Shown: positions 7,221 through 18,423 of the stretch, piece by piece
How the letters are laid out: every line of letters begins with the position of its first letter
Position numbering within the stretch: the first letter of the stretch is position 1
From: Clostridia bacterium
GTDB lineage: Bacteria > Bacillota > Clostridia > Christensenellales > Borkfalkiaceae
Direction: 5' to 3'
Assembly: GCA_029060985.1 (NCBI GenBank)
Contig: JAIDSX010000028.1
Span: 1-44,985, forward strand
Length of the DNA stretch: 44,985 nt
Notes under the pieces: generated by a model
What the model was told of the DNA's origin: nothing
What the model saw: the letters and a program-made list of their open reading frames with translations, nothing else
Database searches by the model: none
Program-made: the position numbers and the translations under genes

Positions 7221-9192
7221 GCTGCGCGTTGCCGCAGTCTCCTACGAGGAGGACAAAATTCTCGACGCGCTCTCCAAGACGGGTGCGGTCGAAATAAAGC
7301 CTCTTGATGAGGAAGACGCCGCCCGTCCCGTATCGGACCTGGGGGCGGTTTCTTCGCGCCTTGAAGAAGCGGAGGGGGCGCTCAAAGAGCTCGTCGCCTC
7401 TTCGGAGCGTTACGCAAAAGAGCATAAGAAGGAATTCAAAACCGAGAAGGACGGATTCCTTGTAACTTACGAAGAGTTTATGACCGCAGACGGTAAGCGG
7501 GAAGAGGCGGAAGAGCTGATTGAAAAAATCAAGAGCTTGGCTTCGGAGCGCGCGCGGTTAAACGCAAGTCTTGCGGCGCTCGATAAAACGATATTATCCG
7601 CTACCCCCTACAAGGATTTTGAAATTCCTTTTTCCGCGTTTTCGAATACGCCGCGCGTGCGTATCTTCTTGGGTATGGTGGAAAACGCGGCGGAGGAGCT
7701 CTTTTCAGGTCTTACGGAAGCGTGTGTAAAAATAAAGGGCAACGCTGTTCTCGTTCTCACTTTGAAGGAAGCGGAAAAGGAGACGGAGGAGTTCTTGCGC
7801 GGGCTCGACTTTGCGCTCTGCCCCTTCCTCAAAGAGGACGGCACGGGCAAAGAGCTGTATGCCCGCCTCAACGAAGAAAAGAAAAATTTACTCGAAGAGA
7901 TAGAAAGAAACGCGGAAGCGGAGTTTGCGCTTTCGGAAAACGAACGTTTTTTGAAGGTATACTGTGACCGCATTGCCTACGAGGTAGAAAAGGCGGAGTC
8001 GGTCTCCGAAAAAATGCTTGCGACGGAGCGCGTAATTTTATTGGAGGCGTACGCGCCGAAGGGGAGCGAAGAGGAAATTTCCGAAGCGCTCTCTTCCGTA
8101 ACGGATTCGGCGTACTTCGATTTCGTCGAGCCGGAAGAGGACGAAATGCCGCCCACGCTCATGCAGAATAACGGCTTAACGAAGAACTTCGAGGCGATCA
8201 CAAATCTGTATTCTCCCCCGAACGCGAAGGAGTTCGACCCCACGACCATCATGGGTATCTTTTACAGCGTGTTCCTCGGCTTTATCATGGGGGACATCGG
8301 CTACGGGCTGTTTATGCTTATCGGCGGGGGGATCCTTTGGTGGAAGAACCGCGTGAAGGACAACGGATTAAAACGGCTTGCCGCGGTGTTTGCAATCGGC
8401 GGGGTGTTTGCGATTATTTGGGGATTCCTGTTTAACTCCTTATTCGGAATCGGCATTCTGCCCGTAAGGGTGATGCCGCCGCTCTTGGAGGGAGATACGA
8501 GCTGGCACATTCTCGGAATCGCCATTCCCGCGCTTCTCGTAGTCGCGCTCGAAATCGGCGTGGTGCAGCTCTTTGCGGGGTACGTGTGCCGCGCGGTACA
8601 GGCATGGCGGCGCGGGAAAGTTTGGGACGGCATTTTGGACGGCGTCGTTTGGGCAATTTTTTCCATTGGCGTGGGACTTGCGATTGCGGGGCTCGTGGAA
8701 GAACTGAACATGAAAATGCTCGCCTACGTCGGCGGGATCGCGGCGGGCGCAATGCTGCTCGTTTCCATGCTGACGGCGGGAAGAAAGGAAAAACTACTCG
8801 GGAAGTTTACGAAGGGCTTCGGCGCGGCGTACGGCATTATCAACTACGCTTCGGATATTTTGAGCTATGCGCGATTGTACGGACTCATGCTTTCGGGCGC
8901 GGTCATTGCGGAAATCATTTCTGGCTATGCGCTCACGGGCTACGGCGGCGGCACGGGCATGATCATGAGCGGGAATATCGGGCTCATTATTCTCGGCGTG
9001 GTGCTCCTGTTGGTGGGGCATATCCTCAATCTTGCGTTGAGCCTTCTCGGTGCGTACATTCACGACGCGCGGCTTCAATACGTGGAATTCTACGGCAGAT
9101 TCTACGAGGGCGAGGGGGAGTTGTTTGCGCCCCTCGGCTCCAAACACAGTCATATATTCGTTGTGCCTAAGGCGCAAAAATCAAATCGTTAA
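7198..9192 (+). CDS. ntpI: V-type ATP synthase subunit I
   Basis: Cytoplasmic N-half, C-terminal multi-TM (GIFYSVFLGFIMGDIGYGLFM, SYARLYGLMLSGAVIAE). Confidence 0.95.
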   Translation: MAIAVMRKLRVAAVSYEEDKILDALSKTGAVEIKPLDEEDAARPVSDLGAVSSRLEEAEGALKELVASSERYAKEHKKEFKTEKDGFLVTYEEFMTADGKREEAEELIEKIKSLASERARLNASLAALDKTILSATPYKDFEIPFSAFSNTPRVRIFLGMVENAAEELFSGLTEACVKIKGNAVLVLTLKEAEKETEEFLRGLDFALCPFLKEDGTGKELYARLNEEKKNLLEEIERNAEAEFALSENERFLKVYCDRIAYEVEKAESVSEKMLATERVILLEAYAPKGSEEEISEALSSVTDSAYFDFVEPEEDEMPPTLMQNNGLTKNFEAITNLYSPPNAKEFDPTTIMGIFYSVFLGFIMGDIGYGLFMLIGGGILWWKNRVKDNGLKRLAAVFAIGGVFAIIWGFLFNSLFGIGILPVRVMPPLLEGDTSWHILGIAIPALLVVALEIGVVQLFAGYVCRAVQAWRRGKVWDGILDGVVWAIFSIGVGLAIAGLVEELNMKMLAYVGGIAAGAMLLVSMLTAGRKEKLLGKFTKGFGAAYGIINYASDILSYARLYGLMLSGAVIAEIISGYALTGYGGGTGMIMSGNIGLIILGVVLLLVGHILNLALSLLGAYIHDARLQYVEFYGRFYEGEGELFAPLGSKHSHIFVVPKAQKSNR

Positions 9193-9210
9193 ATATATAG
9201 AAAGGATATA

Positions 9211-9681
9211 TTGGAGGTTGTTATGTTTACAGGTGGTTATGCCATTGCTATGGCGGGGATCGCGATTTGCGTGATCCTGTGCGGCGTAGGCTCCGCGATC
9301 GGTCTTTACAAGACGGGCAGCGCGGCGGCGGGAATCCTCGGCGAAGACCCGAAGAAGTTCGGTAAGGTGCTCGTTCTCGTGCTCCTTCCCGCGACGCAGG
9401 GTATCTACGGATTTATCGTTGCCATCATTGCTTCGGGCGGACTGAGCGCGACGAATCCCGACGCGATCGTGTCTACCGCGGAGGGCTGGGCGGTCTTCGG
9501 ACAGGTTATGCCCATGGCGATTTCCGGTTTAGTTTCGGGCTTCTTCCAGGGGAAGGCGGCAGCGAACTGTATCTATGCGGTCGGCAAGCAGGAGTCCCTC
9601 GGCGGAAAACTGATTATCTATCCCGCAATGATCGAGTTCTACGCGATCCTCGGTATGCTTATCTCCATCATGTTGGGGTAA
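9211..9681 (+). CDS. ntpK: V-type ATP synthase subunit K (rotor ring)
   Basis: Duplicated hairpin, LLPATQGIYGF and AMIEFYAILG motifs. An upstream ATG at 9223 is also possible. Confidence 0.95.
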   Translation: MEVVMFTGGYAIAMAGIAICVILCGVGSAIGLYKTGSAAAGILGEDPKKFGKVLVLVLLPATQGIYGFIVAIIASGGLSATNPDAIVSTAEGWAVFGQVMPMAISGLVSGFFQGKAAANCIYAVGKQESLGGKLIIYPAMIEFYAILGMLISIMLG

Positions 9682-9685
9682 GAGC

Positions 9686-10252
9686 ATGAGTTTGGAATCG
9701 TTGAAAGAAAAAATTCTTTCCGACGCGCAAGGGGAAGCCGAAGCGCTTTTAGAGGCTGCGAAGAAGAAGGCGGCTTTGATCGAAGCGGAAGCGGAGAACG
9801 AGGCTGAAAAAAACCGCGCCCGCGAAGAGAGCGAGGTCGAAGAGCGTATCCGCGCCCTCGAAGCGGGAAGCGCGGCGACCGTTCGGTTAGAGGCGAAGAA
9901 GTTCAACTTGAAGGAGCGGCGGCGCGTCATCGATACCATTTATGAGCGCGCGCTTGAATCTCTCTTTGCTCTCTCCGAAAAGGAGAGCACGGAGCTTCTT
10001 TGTTGCCTTCTCAAAGAGTTTGCCGTCGAAGGGGATACGGTCGCTCTGTCCGAGGACTATCCCTATCCCGCGGCGGCGGAAAAGGCAATCGCGAAGGCGG
10101 GCTATAAGCTCTCCTCCGCGCGGGCGAAGATCAAGGGCGGCTTTTACCTTTACGGAAAGAAGTGCGATAGAGATATTTCGTACGAGGCTCTTCTCAAAGA
10201 GGACAGAGAGGAGAATCAAGCGGAGCTTGCCGCAAAAATTTTCAGAACATGA
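9686..10252 (+). CDS. ntpE: V-type ATP synthase subunit E
   Basis: Coiled-coil N-terminus, operon position. Confidence 0.88.
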   Translation: MSLESLKEKILSDAQGEAEALLEAAKKKAALIEAEAENEAEKNRAREESEVEERIRALEAGSAATVRLEAKKFNLKERRRVIDTIYERALESLFALSEKESTELLCCLLKEFAVEGDTVALSEDYPYPAAAEKAIAKAGYKLSSARAKIKGGFYLYGKKCDRDISYEALLKEDREENQAELAAKIFRT

Positions 10253-11202
10253 GTAAGAGAAAAGACAGCGCTTATACGAACGGCGTGATCGCCGTCAAGG
10301 AGAAAAAACTCCTCAAAGACAAGCTCGCCAAGATGTGTTCCATGAGCGGGGACGAGGCTCTTCGCCTTCTTCTCGACAGCGGTTTCGGCGACCCTTCGCA
10401 AGACGTCGAGGAGCTGATTCTTGCCGACGAAAGGGAGATCGACGCGTTTATCCGCGAGTACGCCCCCACGGACGAGGTGGAGGAGTATCTGCTTGCTCCG
10501 CGCGACTTCCACAACGCAAAGGCGATCGTAAAGGCGCGGTATCTGAAAACCGACCCCAAGCCCATGCTCGGCGGCAACGGAAAATTCACTGCGGAAGAAA
10601 TCGCGCGGCTCATCGATACGGGCGACACGGAAAAGCTCGGCAAAGAGCTGAGCGCGGCAATCAAAGAGGCGCAAACTCTTTTGGAGGGCGAGAATCCCTC
10701 GGGAGCGGAAGTCGGGTTTTTATTCGACAGAGCGCAGTTTACCTATCTCTCGCGCGTATTGAAAAAATTCGGAACGTGCAGAAAGCTGCTTATCCGCCGC
10801 GCCGATATGACCAATCTTTTGACATATTTCCGCGCGGAGAACGCAGAGGAAGCGCAAAAGTTTTTCGTTGCGGGCGGCAGCCTTTCCAAGGAAAAGCTCG
10901 CCTGCGTTTACGAGGGCGAGGACGCCGTATTAAAGGCGTTTGAAAAGAGCGAATATAAAGACTTCGTAAAAAAGCTGGTTGCTTCTTCGGGCGGCGGCTT
11001 TACGGAAGCGGAGAAAATGCTCGAATCCTTCGAGACGGACTTCTTTGCGGAAAAGCCCTACGAGCTTTCGGGACAGGGGACTTTTCTTTACTACATTTTC
11101 CGCCGCCGCGCGGAGAACGAGAACGTGCGGATCGTGTTCGTCTGTTTACGGGCGGGACTCAATGAAGCGGAAATCAAAAAGCGTTTAAGGGGAAGCGTAT
11201 GA
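10249..11202 (+). CDS. ntpC: V-type ATP synthase subunit C (AC39-like)
   Basis: V-ATPase C/AC39-like sequence and operon position. Confidence 0.88.
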   Translation: MSKRKDSAYTNGVIAVKEKKLLKDKLAKMCSMSGDEALRLLLDSGFGDPSQDVEELILADEREIDAFIREYAPTDEVEEYLLAPRDFHNAKAIVKARYLKTDPKPMLGGNGKFTAEEIARLIDTGDTEKLGKELSAAIKEAQTLLEGENPSGAEVGFLFDRAQFTYLSRVLKKFGTCRKLLIRRADMTNLLTYFRAENAEEAQKFFVAGGSLSKEKLACVYEGEDAVLKAFEKSEYKDFVKKLVASSGGGFTEAEKMLESFETDFFAEKPYELSGQGTFLYYIFRRRAENENVRIVFVCLRAGLNEAEIKKRLRGSV

Positions 11203-11516
11203 CGGGCAAATGCGCGATCGTCGGCGACGGCGACAGTATCATGGTATTCAAGGCGGCGGGCGTGGATTCGTTCCCCGCTCTTGACGCGAAGAACGCGCGC
11301 GAAATCCTGCGCAAGGTCGCGCGGGAGTACTCCGTGATTTTCTTGACGGAGGAGCTTGCCCGCGAGCTCGGCGATTTTTTGAAACGGTTTGACGAAGCGC
11401 CCTATCCCGTGGTTTTGACCATTCCCTCAAAGAACGGGAGCACGGGCTTCGGCGCGGAGGAGATACGGCGCGCAAGCGAGAGGGCGCTCGGCGTAGACCT
11501 CTTTACGAACGAATAA
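11199..11516 (+). CDS. ntpF: V-type ATP synthase subunit F
   Basis: Small protein with IVGDGDSIMVFKAAGVDSFP, operon position. Confidence 0.9.
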   Translation: MTGKCAIVGDGDSIMVFKAAGVDSFPALDAKNAREILRKVAREYSVIFLTEELARELGDFLKRFDEAPYPVVLTIPSKNGSTGFGAEEIRRASERALGVDLFTNE

Positions 11517-11550
11517 AAATTTGTTTTATATAACAATTCGGAGCTAATTT

Positions 11551-13317
11551 ATGGCAGGTAAAACAATCAAAGTATCTGGACCTTTAATCATTGCCGAGGG
11601 CATGGCGGACGCAAAACTCTACGACGTGGTGCGCGTATCGCAAAAAAAGCTCGTGGGCGAAATTATCGAACTCAGGGGGGACGAGGCTTCCATTCAGGTG
11701 TATGAGGAGACCTCGGGGCTTGGCGTGGGCGACGAAGTGGAATCGACGGGCGCGCCGCTCTCCGCAGAGCTTGCCCCCGGTCTTATCACGGGTATCTTCG
11801 ACGGAATCCAACGCCCGCTTACGACTTTATATTTCAAATACGGCGACCGCATTTCGCGGGGCGTTTCCGTCAACAACCTCGACCGCGAAAAGAAGTGGCG
11901 CTTTATTCCCCGCGTGCGCGTCGGCGACGAGGTGCAGGAAGGGGATATCTTAGGAATCGTGAACGAGACGGAGATCGTCGAGCACCGCATCACCGTTCCC
12001 CACGGAATCAAGGGAAAGGTCACTTCGATCAGCGAAGGGGACTATACCATCGAAGAGACGGTTGCGACCGTTTCCACGACTTCGGGCAAAAAGAATATCT
12101 GTATGCTCAAAAAGTGGCCGGTGAGAAAGGGCAGACCCTACCGCGAAAAGCTCTCGCCCAATTTTCCCATGGTCACGGGACAACGCGTCATCGATACGCT
12201 CTTCCCCATTGCAAAGGGGGGCGTGGCGGCAGTGCCCGGACCTTTCGGGAGCGGCAAGACCGTCGTGCAGCACCAGCTTGCAAAGTGGGCGGACGCGGAC
12301 ATTATCGTATATATCGGCTGCGGCGAACGCGGCAACGAAATGACGGACGTTTTGAACGAGTTCCCCGAACTCAAAGACCCTAAGACGGGCGAGCCCTTGA
12401 TGAAGCGTACCGTTTTGATTGCAAACACTTCCGATATGCCTGTGGCGGCGCGCGAGGCGTCCATTTACACGGGTATCACGATTGCGGAATACTTCCGCGA
12501 TATGGGCTATAACGTAGCGATCATGGCGGATTCGACTTCCCGCTGGGCGGAGGCCCTCCGCGAAATGAGCGGGCGACTCGAAGAAATGCCCGGCGACGAG
12601 GGCTATCCCGCATACCTTTCTTCGCGGCTTGCGGAGTTCTACGAGCGCGCGGGAATCGTCAAGATTTTGGGCGCGCAGAATAAGACGGGCTCTATCACCG
12701 CGATTGGCGCGGTGTCGCCCCCCGGCGGCGATCTGTCCGAGCCTGTTTCGCAGGCGACCTTGAGAATCGTCAAGGTGTTCTGGGGGCTTAGCGCTTCGCT
12801 TGCATACAAGCGGCACTTCCCCGCGATCGACTGGCTCGTGAGCTATTCGCTCTACGCCGACCGTATGAAGAACTGGTACGACGAAAACGTGGGCAGAGAG
12901 TTCATGAAATACCGTCAGTTCGTGATGACCGTCTTGCAGGAAGAGGCGGCGCTCGACGAAATCGTAAGACTCGTCGGCTTGGACGCGCTCTCCCGTAAAG
13001 ACAGATTGACGATGGAGACTGCAAAGATGATCCGCGAGGACTATCTGCACCAGAACGCCTTCCACGAGGTCGACACCTATACTTCCATGAAAAAGCAGCT
13101 TTTAATGCTGCGCCTTATCTACGAGTTCAACCGCCTTGCGGGAGAGGCGCTTGCAAGCTACTGCGACCTCGAAGAAATTTTGAACTGCTCCTGCAAGGAA
13201 AAAATCGGGCGTGCGAAATATATTCCCGAAGAGAAAATTGAAGAGTTCGATGAAATTTTCGCGCTCATGAGCCGCGAACTCAAAGCGATCGGCGAGGGGG
13301 ACAAGGAAGATGTTTAA
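11551..13317 (+). CDS. ntpA: V-type ATP synthase subunit A (catalytic)
   Basis: Walker [46 protein letters not shown]. Confidence 0.98.
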   Translation: MAGKTIKVSGPLIIAEGMADAKLYDVVRVSQKKLVGEIIELRGDEASIQVYEETSGLGVGDEVESTGAPLSAELAPGLITGIFDGIQRPLTTLYFKYGDRISRGVSVNNLDREKKWRFIPRVRVGDEVQEGDILGIVNETEIVEHRITVPHGIKGKVTSISEGDYTIEETVATVSTTSGKKNICMLKKWPVRKGRPYREKLSPNFPMVTGQRVIDTLFPIAKGGVAAVPGPFGSGKTVVQHQLAKWADADIIVYIGCGERGNEMTDVLNEFPELKDPKTGEPLMKRTVLIANTSDMPVAAREASIYTGITIAEYFRDMGYNVAIMADSTSRWAEALREMSGRLEEMPGDEGYPAYLSSRLAEFYERAGIVKILGAQNKTGSITAIGAVSPPGGDLSEPVSQATLRIVKVFWGLSASLAYKRHFPAIDWLVSYSLYADRMKNWYDENVGREFMKYRQFVMTVLQEEAALDEIVRLVGLDALSRKDRLTMETAKMIREDYLHQNAFHEVDTYTSMKKQLLMLRLIYEFNRLAGEALASYCDLEEILNCSCKEKIGRAKYIPEEKIEEFDEIFALMSRELKAIGEGDKEDV

Positions 13318-14689
13318 GGAATACAAGACGATTACCGAAGCCGTAGGACCTTTGATGGTCGTAAACGGCGTGGAGGGCGTTACCTATAACGAGCTCGTCG
13401 ATATTATCGGCGCGAACGGCGAACTCAGGCGCGGCAAGGTACTGGAAGTCAACCGCGACAAGGCGGTCGTTCAGCTCTTCGAAAGCTCGCAGGGCTTGAA
13501 GATCTCCGATTCCCGCGCCCGCTTTTTGGGACACAGCCAGGAGCTTGCGGTCTCCCGCGATATGCTGGGGCGGGTGTTCGACGGCATGGGCAATCCCCGC
13601 GACGGGGGCGAGCCCGTCATTCCCGAAAAGAAAATGGATATCAACGGCGAGCCCATCAATCCCGCCGCGCGCGACTATCCCAACGAATTTATTCAAACGG
13701 GTATCTCCGCAATCGACGGACTGAATACCCTTGTAAGGGGACAAAAGCTCCCCGTGTTCTCCATGAGCGGACTTCCGCACGCCGAGCTTGCGGCGCAGAT
13801 CGCGCGGCAGGCAAAGGTGAGAAGCGGAGGCAACTTCGCCGTCGTGTTCGCCGCGATTGGTATCACCTTTGAAGAATCGCAGTACTTCGTGGAGGACTTT
13901 AAGCGTACGGGCGCGATCGAGCGTACGGTGCTCTTCACTAACCTTGCGAACGATCCCGCCGTAGAGCGTATCGCAACGCCCCGCCTTGCTTTGACCTGTG
14001 CGGAATATCTGGCGTTCACCTGCGGAATGCACGTGCTCGTCATCATGACGGACATTACGAACTACGCGGAAGCGTTACGCGAGGTTTCGGCGGCGCGCCG
14101 TGAAGTTCCGGGGCGCAGAGGCTATCCCGGTTATTTGTACACCGACCTTGCGACCTTATACGAGCGCGCGGGCAGGATCCGCGGCGCAGAGGGGTCAATC
14201 ACGCAAATCCCCATTCTCACCATGCCCGAGGACGACAAGACGCACCCCATACCCGACCTTACGGGCTACATTACCGAGGGACAGATCATTCTTTCGCGCG
14301 ATCTCTATAAAAAGGGAATCAATCCGCCCATCGACGTTTTGCCGTCCCTCTCCCGTTTGAAAGATAAGGGAATCGGCAGGGGCAAGACGAGAGAGGACCA
14401 CGCGGACACCATGAATCAGCTCTTCGCGGCGTACGCAAAGGGCAAGGAGTGCAAGGAGCTTTCCGCAATTTTGGGCGAGGCGGCGCTCTCCGAAACGGAT
14501 AAACTGTATGCAAAGTTTGCGGAAGAGTTTGAAAAGAAGTACGTCAGCCAGGGCTTTGAAAAGGACAGAACGATCGAAGAGACACTTTCCGTCGGTTGGG
14601 AGCTTTTGAGAATATTGCCCTCTTCCGAATTAAAGCGTATCCGTCAGGAATATCTCGATAAGTACTTTTATACGGAGACTGAGGAATGA
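13310..14689 (+). CDS. ntpB: V-type ATP synthase subunit B
   Basis: [42 protein letters not shown]. Confidence 0.98.
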   Translation: MFKEYKTITEAVGPLMVVNGVEGVTYNELVDIIGANGELRRGKVLEVNRDKAVVQLFESSQGLKISDSRARFLGHSQELAVSRDMLGRVFDGMGNPRDGGEPVIPEKKMDINGEPINPAARDYPNEFIQTGISAIDGLNTLVRGQKLPVFSMSGLPHAELAAQIARQAKVRSGGNFAVVFAAIGITFEESQYFVEDFKRTGAIERTVLFTNLANDPAVERIATPRLALTCAEYLAFTCGMHVLVIMTDITNYAEALREVSAARREVPGRRGYPGYLYTDLATLYERAGRIRGAEGSITQIPILTMPEDDKTHPIPDLTGYITEGQIILSRDLYKKGINPPIDVLPSLSRLKDKGIGRGKTREDHADTMNQLFAAYAKGKECKELSAILGEAALSETDKLYAKFAEEFEKKYVSQGFEKDRTIEETLSVGWELLRILPSSELKRIRQEYLDKYFYTETEE

Positions 14690-15294
14690 CGAGACTCAAC
14701 GTCAACCCCACGCGCATGGAGCTGAAAAAGCTCAAGGCGCGCTTAGCTACTGCCACGCGCGGACATAAGCTCTTAAAGGATAAGTCCGACGAAATGGTGC
14801 GGCAGTTCACGGGGCTCGTAAAACGGAATATGAAACTCCGTGCAGAGGTCGAAAAGGAGCTTTCCTTGACCTTGCGCGACTTTTCCGTTGCGCGGTCGGT
14901 TACGCCCGTGTACCGCGCCGAGACGGCGTTTTCGCTTCCCGTATCCTCCGTCACCGCAGAGTGCGGAACGGGTTGCATTATGGGCGTGGACGTTCCCAAA
15001 ATCACCGTCAAGGGAAAGGCGGGCAAGGGGCTTCCCTACGCCTATTCCGAAATGACGAGCGAGGCGGACGCGGCTGTTGAAAAGGCGGGGGAGCTTCTTC
15101 CCAAGATGATAGAGCTCGCTGAGGTAGAAAAGACGGTGCGCCTTTTGGCCGCCGAAATCGAGCGGAACAAGCGGCGCGTGAACGCGCTCGAATACGTAAT
15201 GATCCCGCAGCTCGAAGAGACGATCGCCTACATTAAAGGCAAGCTCGACGAGAACGAGCGCGCGGCGATCATAAGACTTATGAAGGTCAAATAA
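14686..15294 (+). CDS. ntpD: V-type ATP synthase subunit D
   Basis: [41 protein letters not shown]. Confidence 0.95.
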   Translation: MTRLNVNPTRMELKKLKARLATATRGHKLLKDKSDEMVRQFTGLVKRNMKLRAEVEKELSLTLRDFSVARSVTPVYRAETAFSLPVSSVTAECGTGCIMGVDVPKITVKGKAGKGLPYAYSEMTSEADAAVEKAGELLPKMIELAEVEKTVRLLAAEIERNKRRVNALEYVMIPQLEETIAYIKGKLDENERAAIIRLMKVK

Positions 15295-15311
15295 AGAAAG
15301 GACTTAAATCA

Positions 15312-17654
15312 ATGAGAATCGGAACTTCCGTAAAAGAAAGCAGAGTGGAAATCGCTTCCAAAGAGCTGCCGGTCATTCCCATGCGTGCGCAGGTGATATT
15401 TCCCGGCGCGAGCGTCGCGTTCGACGTGGGGCGCGAAATGAGCGTCGCCGCAACGAATTTGGCGGAGAAAGGGGATCAGTACGTCTTTCTCGTCATGCAG
15501 AGGGATTCTTCGAAGGACCGCTTGGAGGCGGAGGATTTTTACGAGGTCGGAACGGTTTCGCGCATCAAGCAGATTTCGCGCCTGCCCGGCGACAGGATTC
15601 GCGTGTATGCGGAGGGGCTCTTCCGCGCCCGCGCCATCGAGTACCGCCGTCAGGGGGAGTGCTTCTTCACGCTCATCGAGGAAATTTTCCCCGTGCGCGG
15701 AGGGGACAGCGAATACGAAGAGGCGTCTCTTCGCGCCGCAAAGGGGATCGTGAAGGAGATCGCAGAGCAGGACGGCAAGATTTCCAAGGAAGTGGAAGCA
15801 ACGCTTTCCTCGATCCGCGACGCGGAAATTTATATCAATTTCACGGCGCATTACCTCCGCATGAAGGAAACGCGCAAACAGAGTATTTTAGAGGAAACGT
15901 ATCTGCCCAAGCGCATGGACGCATTTTTATCCATGCTTGCCGAGGAGCTTGAAATCACCAAGTTAGAGCGCAAGATCGGCGAGGACGTGAAAAAGAGCGT
16001 TGAAAAATCGCAGAAGGAATACTTCCTGCGCGAGCAGATGAAGGCGATCCATAAAGAGCTTGGCGACAACGAGGAGGAGAACGATCTTCTCCGCGAAAAA
16101 ATCCTTAAAAAGAATCTGCCGCAGGAGGTGGAGGAAAAGGCACTTGCCGAGCTCAACCGCATGGACAAGATGAGCACCTCCTCCCCCGAATACACCGTTT
16201 TAAGAAATTACCTCGACTGGGTGCTCGATCTTCCGTGGAATGATAAGACGACGGACGACGCGGACCTGAACGAGGTCGAGCGCGTTTTGAACGAGGACCA
16301 CTACGGCTTGGACAAGGTCAAAGAAAGGGTCGTGGAATACCTTGCAGTTTACCTTTTGACGAAGTCGTTGAAGTCGCCCATCCTCTGTTTGGTCGGTCCT
16401 CCCGGCGTGGGCAAGACGAGCATTGCAAAATCGATCGCGCGCGCCTTCAAGCGCAAGTTCGTCCGCATGAGCCTCGGCGGGCTCAAAGACGAAGCGGAGA
16501 TCCGCGGGCACAGGCGCACCTATATCGGCTCTATGCCGGGGCGCATTCTGTACGAGCTCAAAAACGCAGGGTCAAGCAACCCCGTGTTCCTCTTGGACGA
16601 AATCGATAAAATTTCTTCCGATTTAAGGGGAGACCCCGCGAGCGCACTTTTGGAAGTACTCGACCCCGAACAGAACTCCACCTTCCGCGACAGATATCTG
16701 GAAGTTGCGTACGATTTATCGGACGTCATGTTTATTGCAACCGCGAACACGCTTGACACCATTCCCGCGCCCTTGCGCGACAGAATGGAGATCATCGAGC
16801 TTTCGGGCTACACCCCGCAGGAGAAGGAGGAGATCGCAAAGCGCTACCTCGTGCCCAAGCAGGTGAAGCAGAACGGGCTCGATAAAAAGCAAATCACCAT
16901 TGCGGACAGCGCGATTGCGGAAATTATCGACGGCTATACGCGCGAAGCGGGCGTGCGCTCGTTGGAACGCGAGATCGGCGCAGTCTGCCGCAAAGCCGCC
17001 GTGCGGGTTGCGAAAGAGGGCGCGGAAAAGAAAATCACGGTCACCAAAAAATCGCTCGAAGAGTTTTTAGGTGCAAAGCGGTTTATCCGCAACAAGCAGG
17101 CATTAAAGCACAGAGTGGGCGCAGTGACGGGACTTGCCTGGACGGCTGTCGGCGGCACGACCCTCGACGTCGAGGTCTGCACCTTTGAGGGCAAGGGCGA
17201 GATCGTTTTGACGGGTCAGCTCGGCGACGTCATGAAGGAATCGGCGCGCACTGCGTTGAGCTATATAAGAGCCAACGCCGAGAAGTACGGAATCGATAAG
17301 AAGGATTTTGAAACGAAGGATATCCATATCCACTTCCCCGCGGGCGCGACCCCCAAGGACGGACCGAGCGCGGGCATTACGATGGCAACGGCGATCCTCT
17401 CCGCCATGACGGGAAAATACGCAAAGGGCGATATCGCTATGACGGGCGAAATTACTTTGCGGGGCGACGTTCTGCCCATCGGCGGGCTCAAAGAAAAGGC
17501 GCTTGCCGCCGACCGCGTGGGGATTTATAACCTTATCATTCCCGAAGAGAATAAAAAGGACTTGGAAGAGATCCCCGCAAATATCCTTGAAAAATTGAAT
17601 ATCACCTCAGTTAAGAAGATCGACGAGGTGTTCGCGCTTGCGATAGAGGGGTAA
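15312..17654 (+). CDS. lon: ATP-dependent protease Lon
   Basis: Walker A GPPGVGKTSIAKS; PKDGPSAGITMATA catalytic Ser; C-terminal GGLKEKALAA. Confidence 0.98.
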   Translation: MRIGTSVKESRVEIASKELPVIPMRAQVIFPGASVAFDVGREMSVAATNLAEKGDQYVFLVMQRDSSKDRLEAEDFYEVGTVSRIKQISRLPGDRIRVYAEGLFRARAIEYRRQGECFFTLIEEIFPVRGGDSEYEEASLRAAKGIVKEIAEQDGKISKEVEATLSSIRDAEIYINFTAHYLRMKETRKQSILEETYLPKRMDAFLSMLAEELEITKLERKIGEDVKKSVEKSQKEYFLREQMKAIHKELGDNEEENDLLREKILKKNLPQEVEEKALAELNRMDKMSTSSPEYTVLRNYLDWVLDLPWNDKTTDDADLNEVERVLNEDHYGLDKVKERVVEYLAVYLLTKSLKSPILCLVGPPGVGKTSIAKSIARAFKRKFVRMSLGGLKDEAEIRGHRRTYIGSMPGRILYELKNAGSSNPVFLLDEIDKISSDLRGDPASALLEVLDPEQNSTFRDRYLEVAYDLSDVMFIATANTLDTIPAPLRDRMEIIELSGYTPQEKEEIAKRYLVPKQVKQNGLDKKQITIADSAIAEIIDGYTREAGVRSLEREIGAVCRKAAVRVAKEGAEKKITVTKKSLEEFLGAKRFIRNKQALKHRVGAVTGLAWTAVGGTTLDVEVCTFEGKGEIVLTGQLGDVMKESARTALSYIRANAEKYGIDKKDFETKDIHIHFPAGATPKDGPSAGITMATAILSAMTGKYAKGDIAMTGEITLRGDVLPIGGLKEKALAADRVGIYNLIIPEENKKDLEEIPANILEKLNITSVKKIDEVFALAIEG

Positions 17655-17655
17655 C

Positions 17656-18243
17656 ATGGCGGACGCGAAATTTATCACCTCCGCCGCGACTGCGGCGCAG
17701 TTCATAAAGCCCGATAAGCCCATGATCGCGATCGCGGGCAAATCCAATTCGGGTAAAAGCACGCTTATAAATTTGCTTGCGGGGCAGAAGCGGCTTGCAA
17801 AGACGAGCTCCGAGCCGGGGCGCACGCGGCTTGTGAACTACTTCGATTTCGGCTCGTTCATTCTTGCCGACCTTCCCGGCTACGGCTACGCCGCGGTATC
17901 CAAGGCGGAGCAGGAGAAGTGGGGCAAAACGCTGGATTCGTTTTTTGCGCAGAAGGAGGATATTGCGCACGTCTTTCTGCTCGGCGATATCCGCCGCGAC
18001 CCGTCCGCGGACGATATGCAGATGGTGACATATTTGAATTATCACATTCTGCCCTTTACGGTGATCGCAACGAAGAGCGACAAGCTCTCGCGTATGAAAC
18101 AGAAGGAGCGCGTGCGTGCAGTTGCAAACGCCTACGGTTTGGGGATAGACAACGTGATTTCCGTATCGGGACTCACGGGCGAAGGCAAGGATAAACTGCT
18201 TGCGAAAATCAATACGGTAATATCGTTAAAAACGGAATCGTAA
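17656..18243 (+). CDS. engB: Ribosome biogenesis GTP-binding protein EngB/YsxC
   Basis: GKSNSGKSTLINLL, DLPGYGYA, TKSDK; downstream of lon. Confidence 0.95.
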   Translation: MADAKFITSAATAAQFIKPDKPMIAIAGKSNSGKSTLINLLAGQKRLAKTSSEPGRTRLVNYFDFGSFILADLPGYGYAAVSKAEQEKWGKTLDSFFAQKEDIAHVFLLGDIRRDPSADDMQMVTYLNYHILPFTVIATKSDKLSRMKQKERVRAVANAYGLGIDNVISVSGLTGEGKDKLLAKINTVISLKTES

Positions 18244-18281
18244 AAAATCTAAAATTATTATCTTAGTTATGAATAAATCGC

Positions 18282-18311
18282 TTGCCAAGGGCAGGCGGTT
18301 TATGTTATAAT
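18282..18311 (+). promoter_or_regulatory. Promoter for rpsB-tsf
   Basis: TTGCCA, 18-nt spacer, TGT-TATAAT extended -10. Confidence 0.7.
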
Positions 18312-18317
18312 TTGAAG

Positions 18318-18415
18318 GCTGTAAATACGCACCCTTTGAGGCGCCGCCCTCCGTGTCCGTAAATCTTTCATGCGGATGACGGGCGGAACAACGTCAAAGA
18401 GGGGAGGTAAAACGG
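18318..18415 (+). promoter_or_regulatory. Candidate rpsB (S2) mRNA leader structure
   Basis: Nested pairing CTTTGA/TCAAAG, CCGCCC/GGGCGG, TCCG/CGGA between promoter and SD of rpsB. Confidence 0.5.
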
Positions 18416-18423
18416 AGGACATT

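Noticed and set aside
8586-9170. 194-aa plus-strand out-of-frame ORF inside ntpI
   Set aside because: Arg/His-rich alternate frame of a well-supported V-ATPase gene.
11950-13065. 371-aa antisense ORF opposite V-ATPase subunit A
   Set aside because: Antisense shadow of a strongly conserved gene; composition is biased, with no recognizable domain and no supporting SD/operon context.
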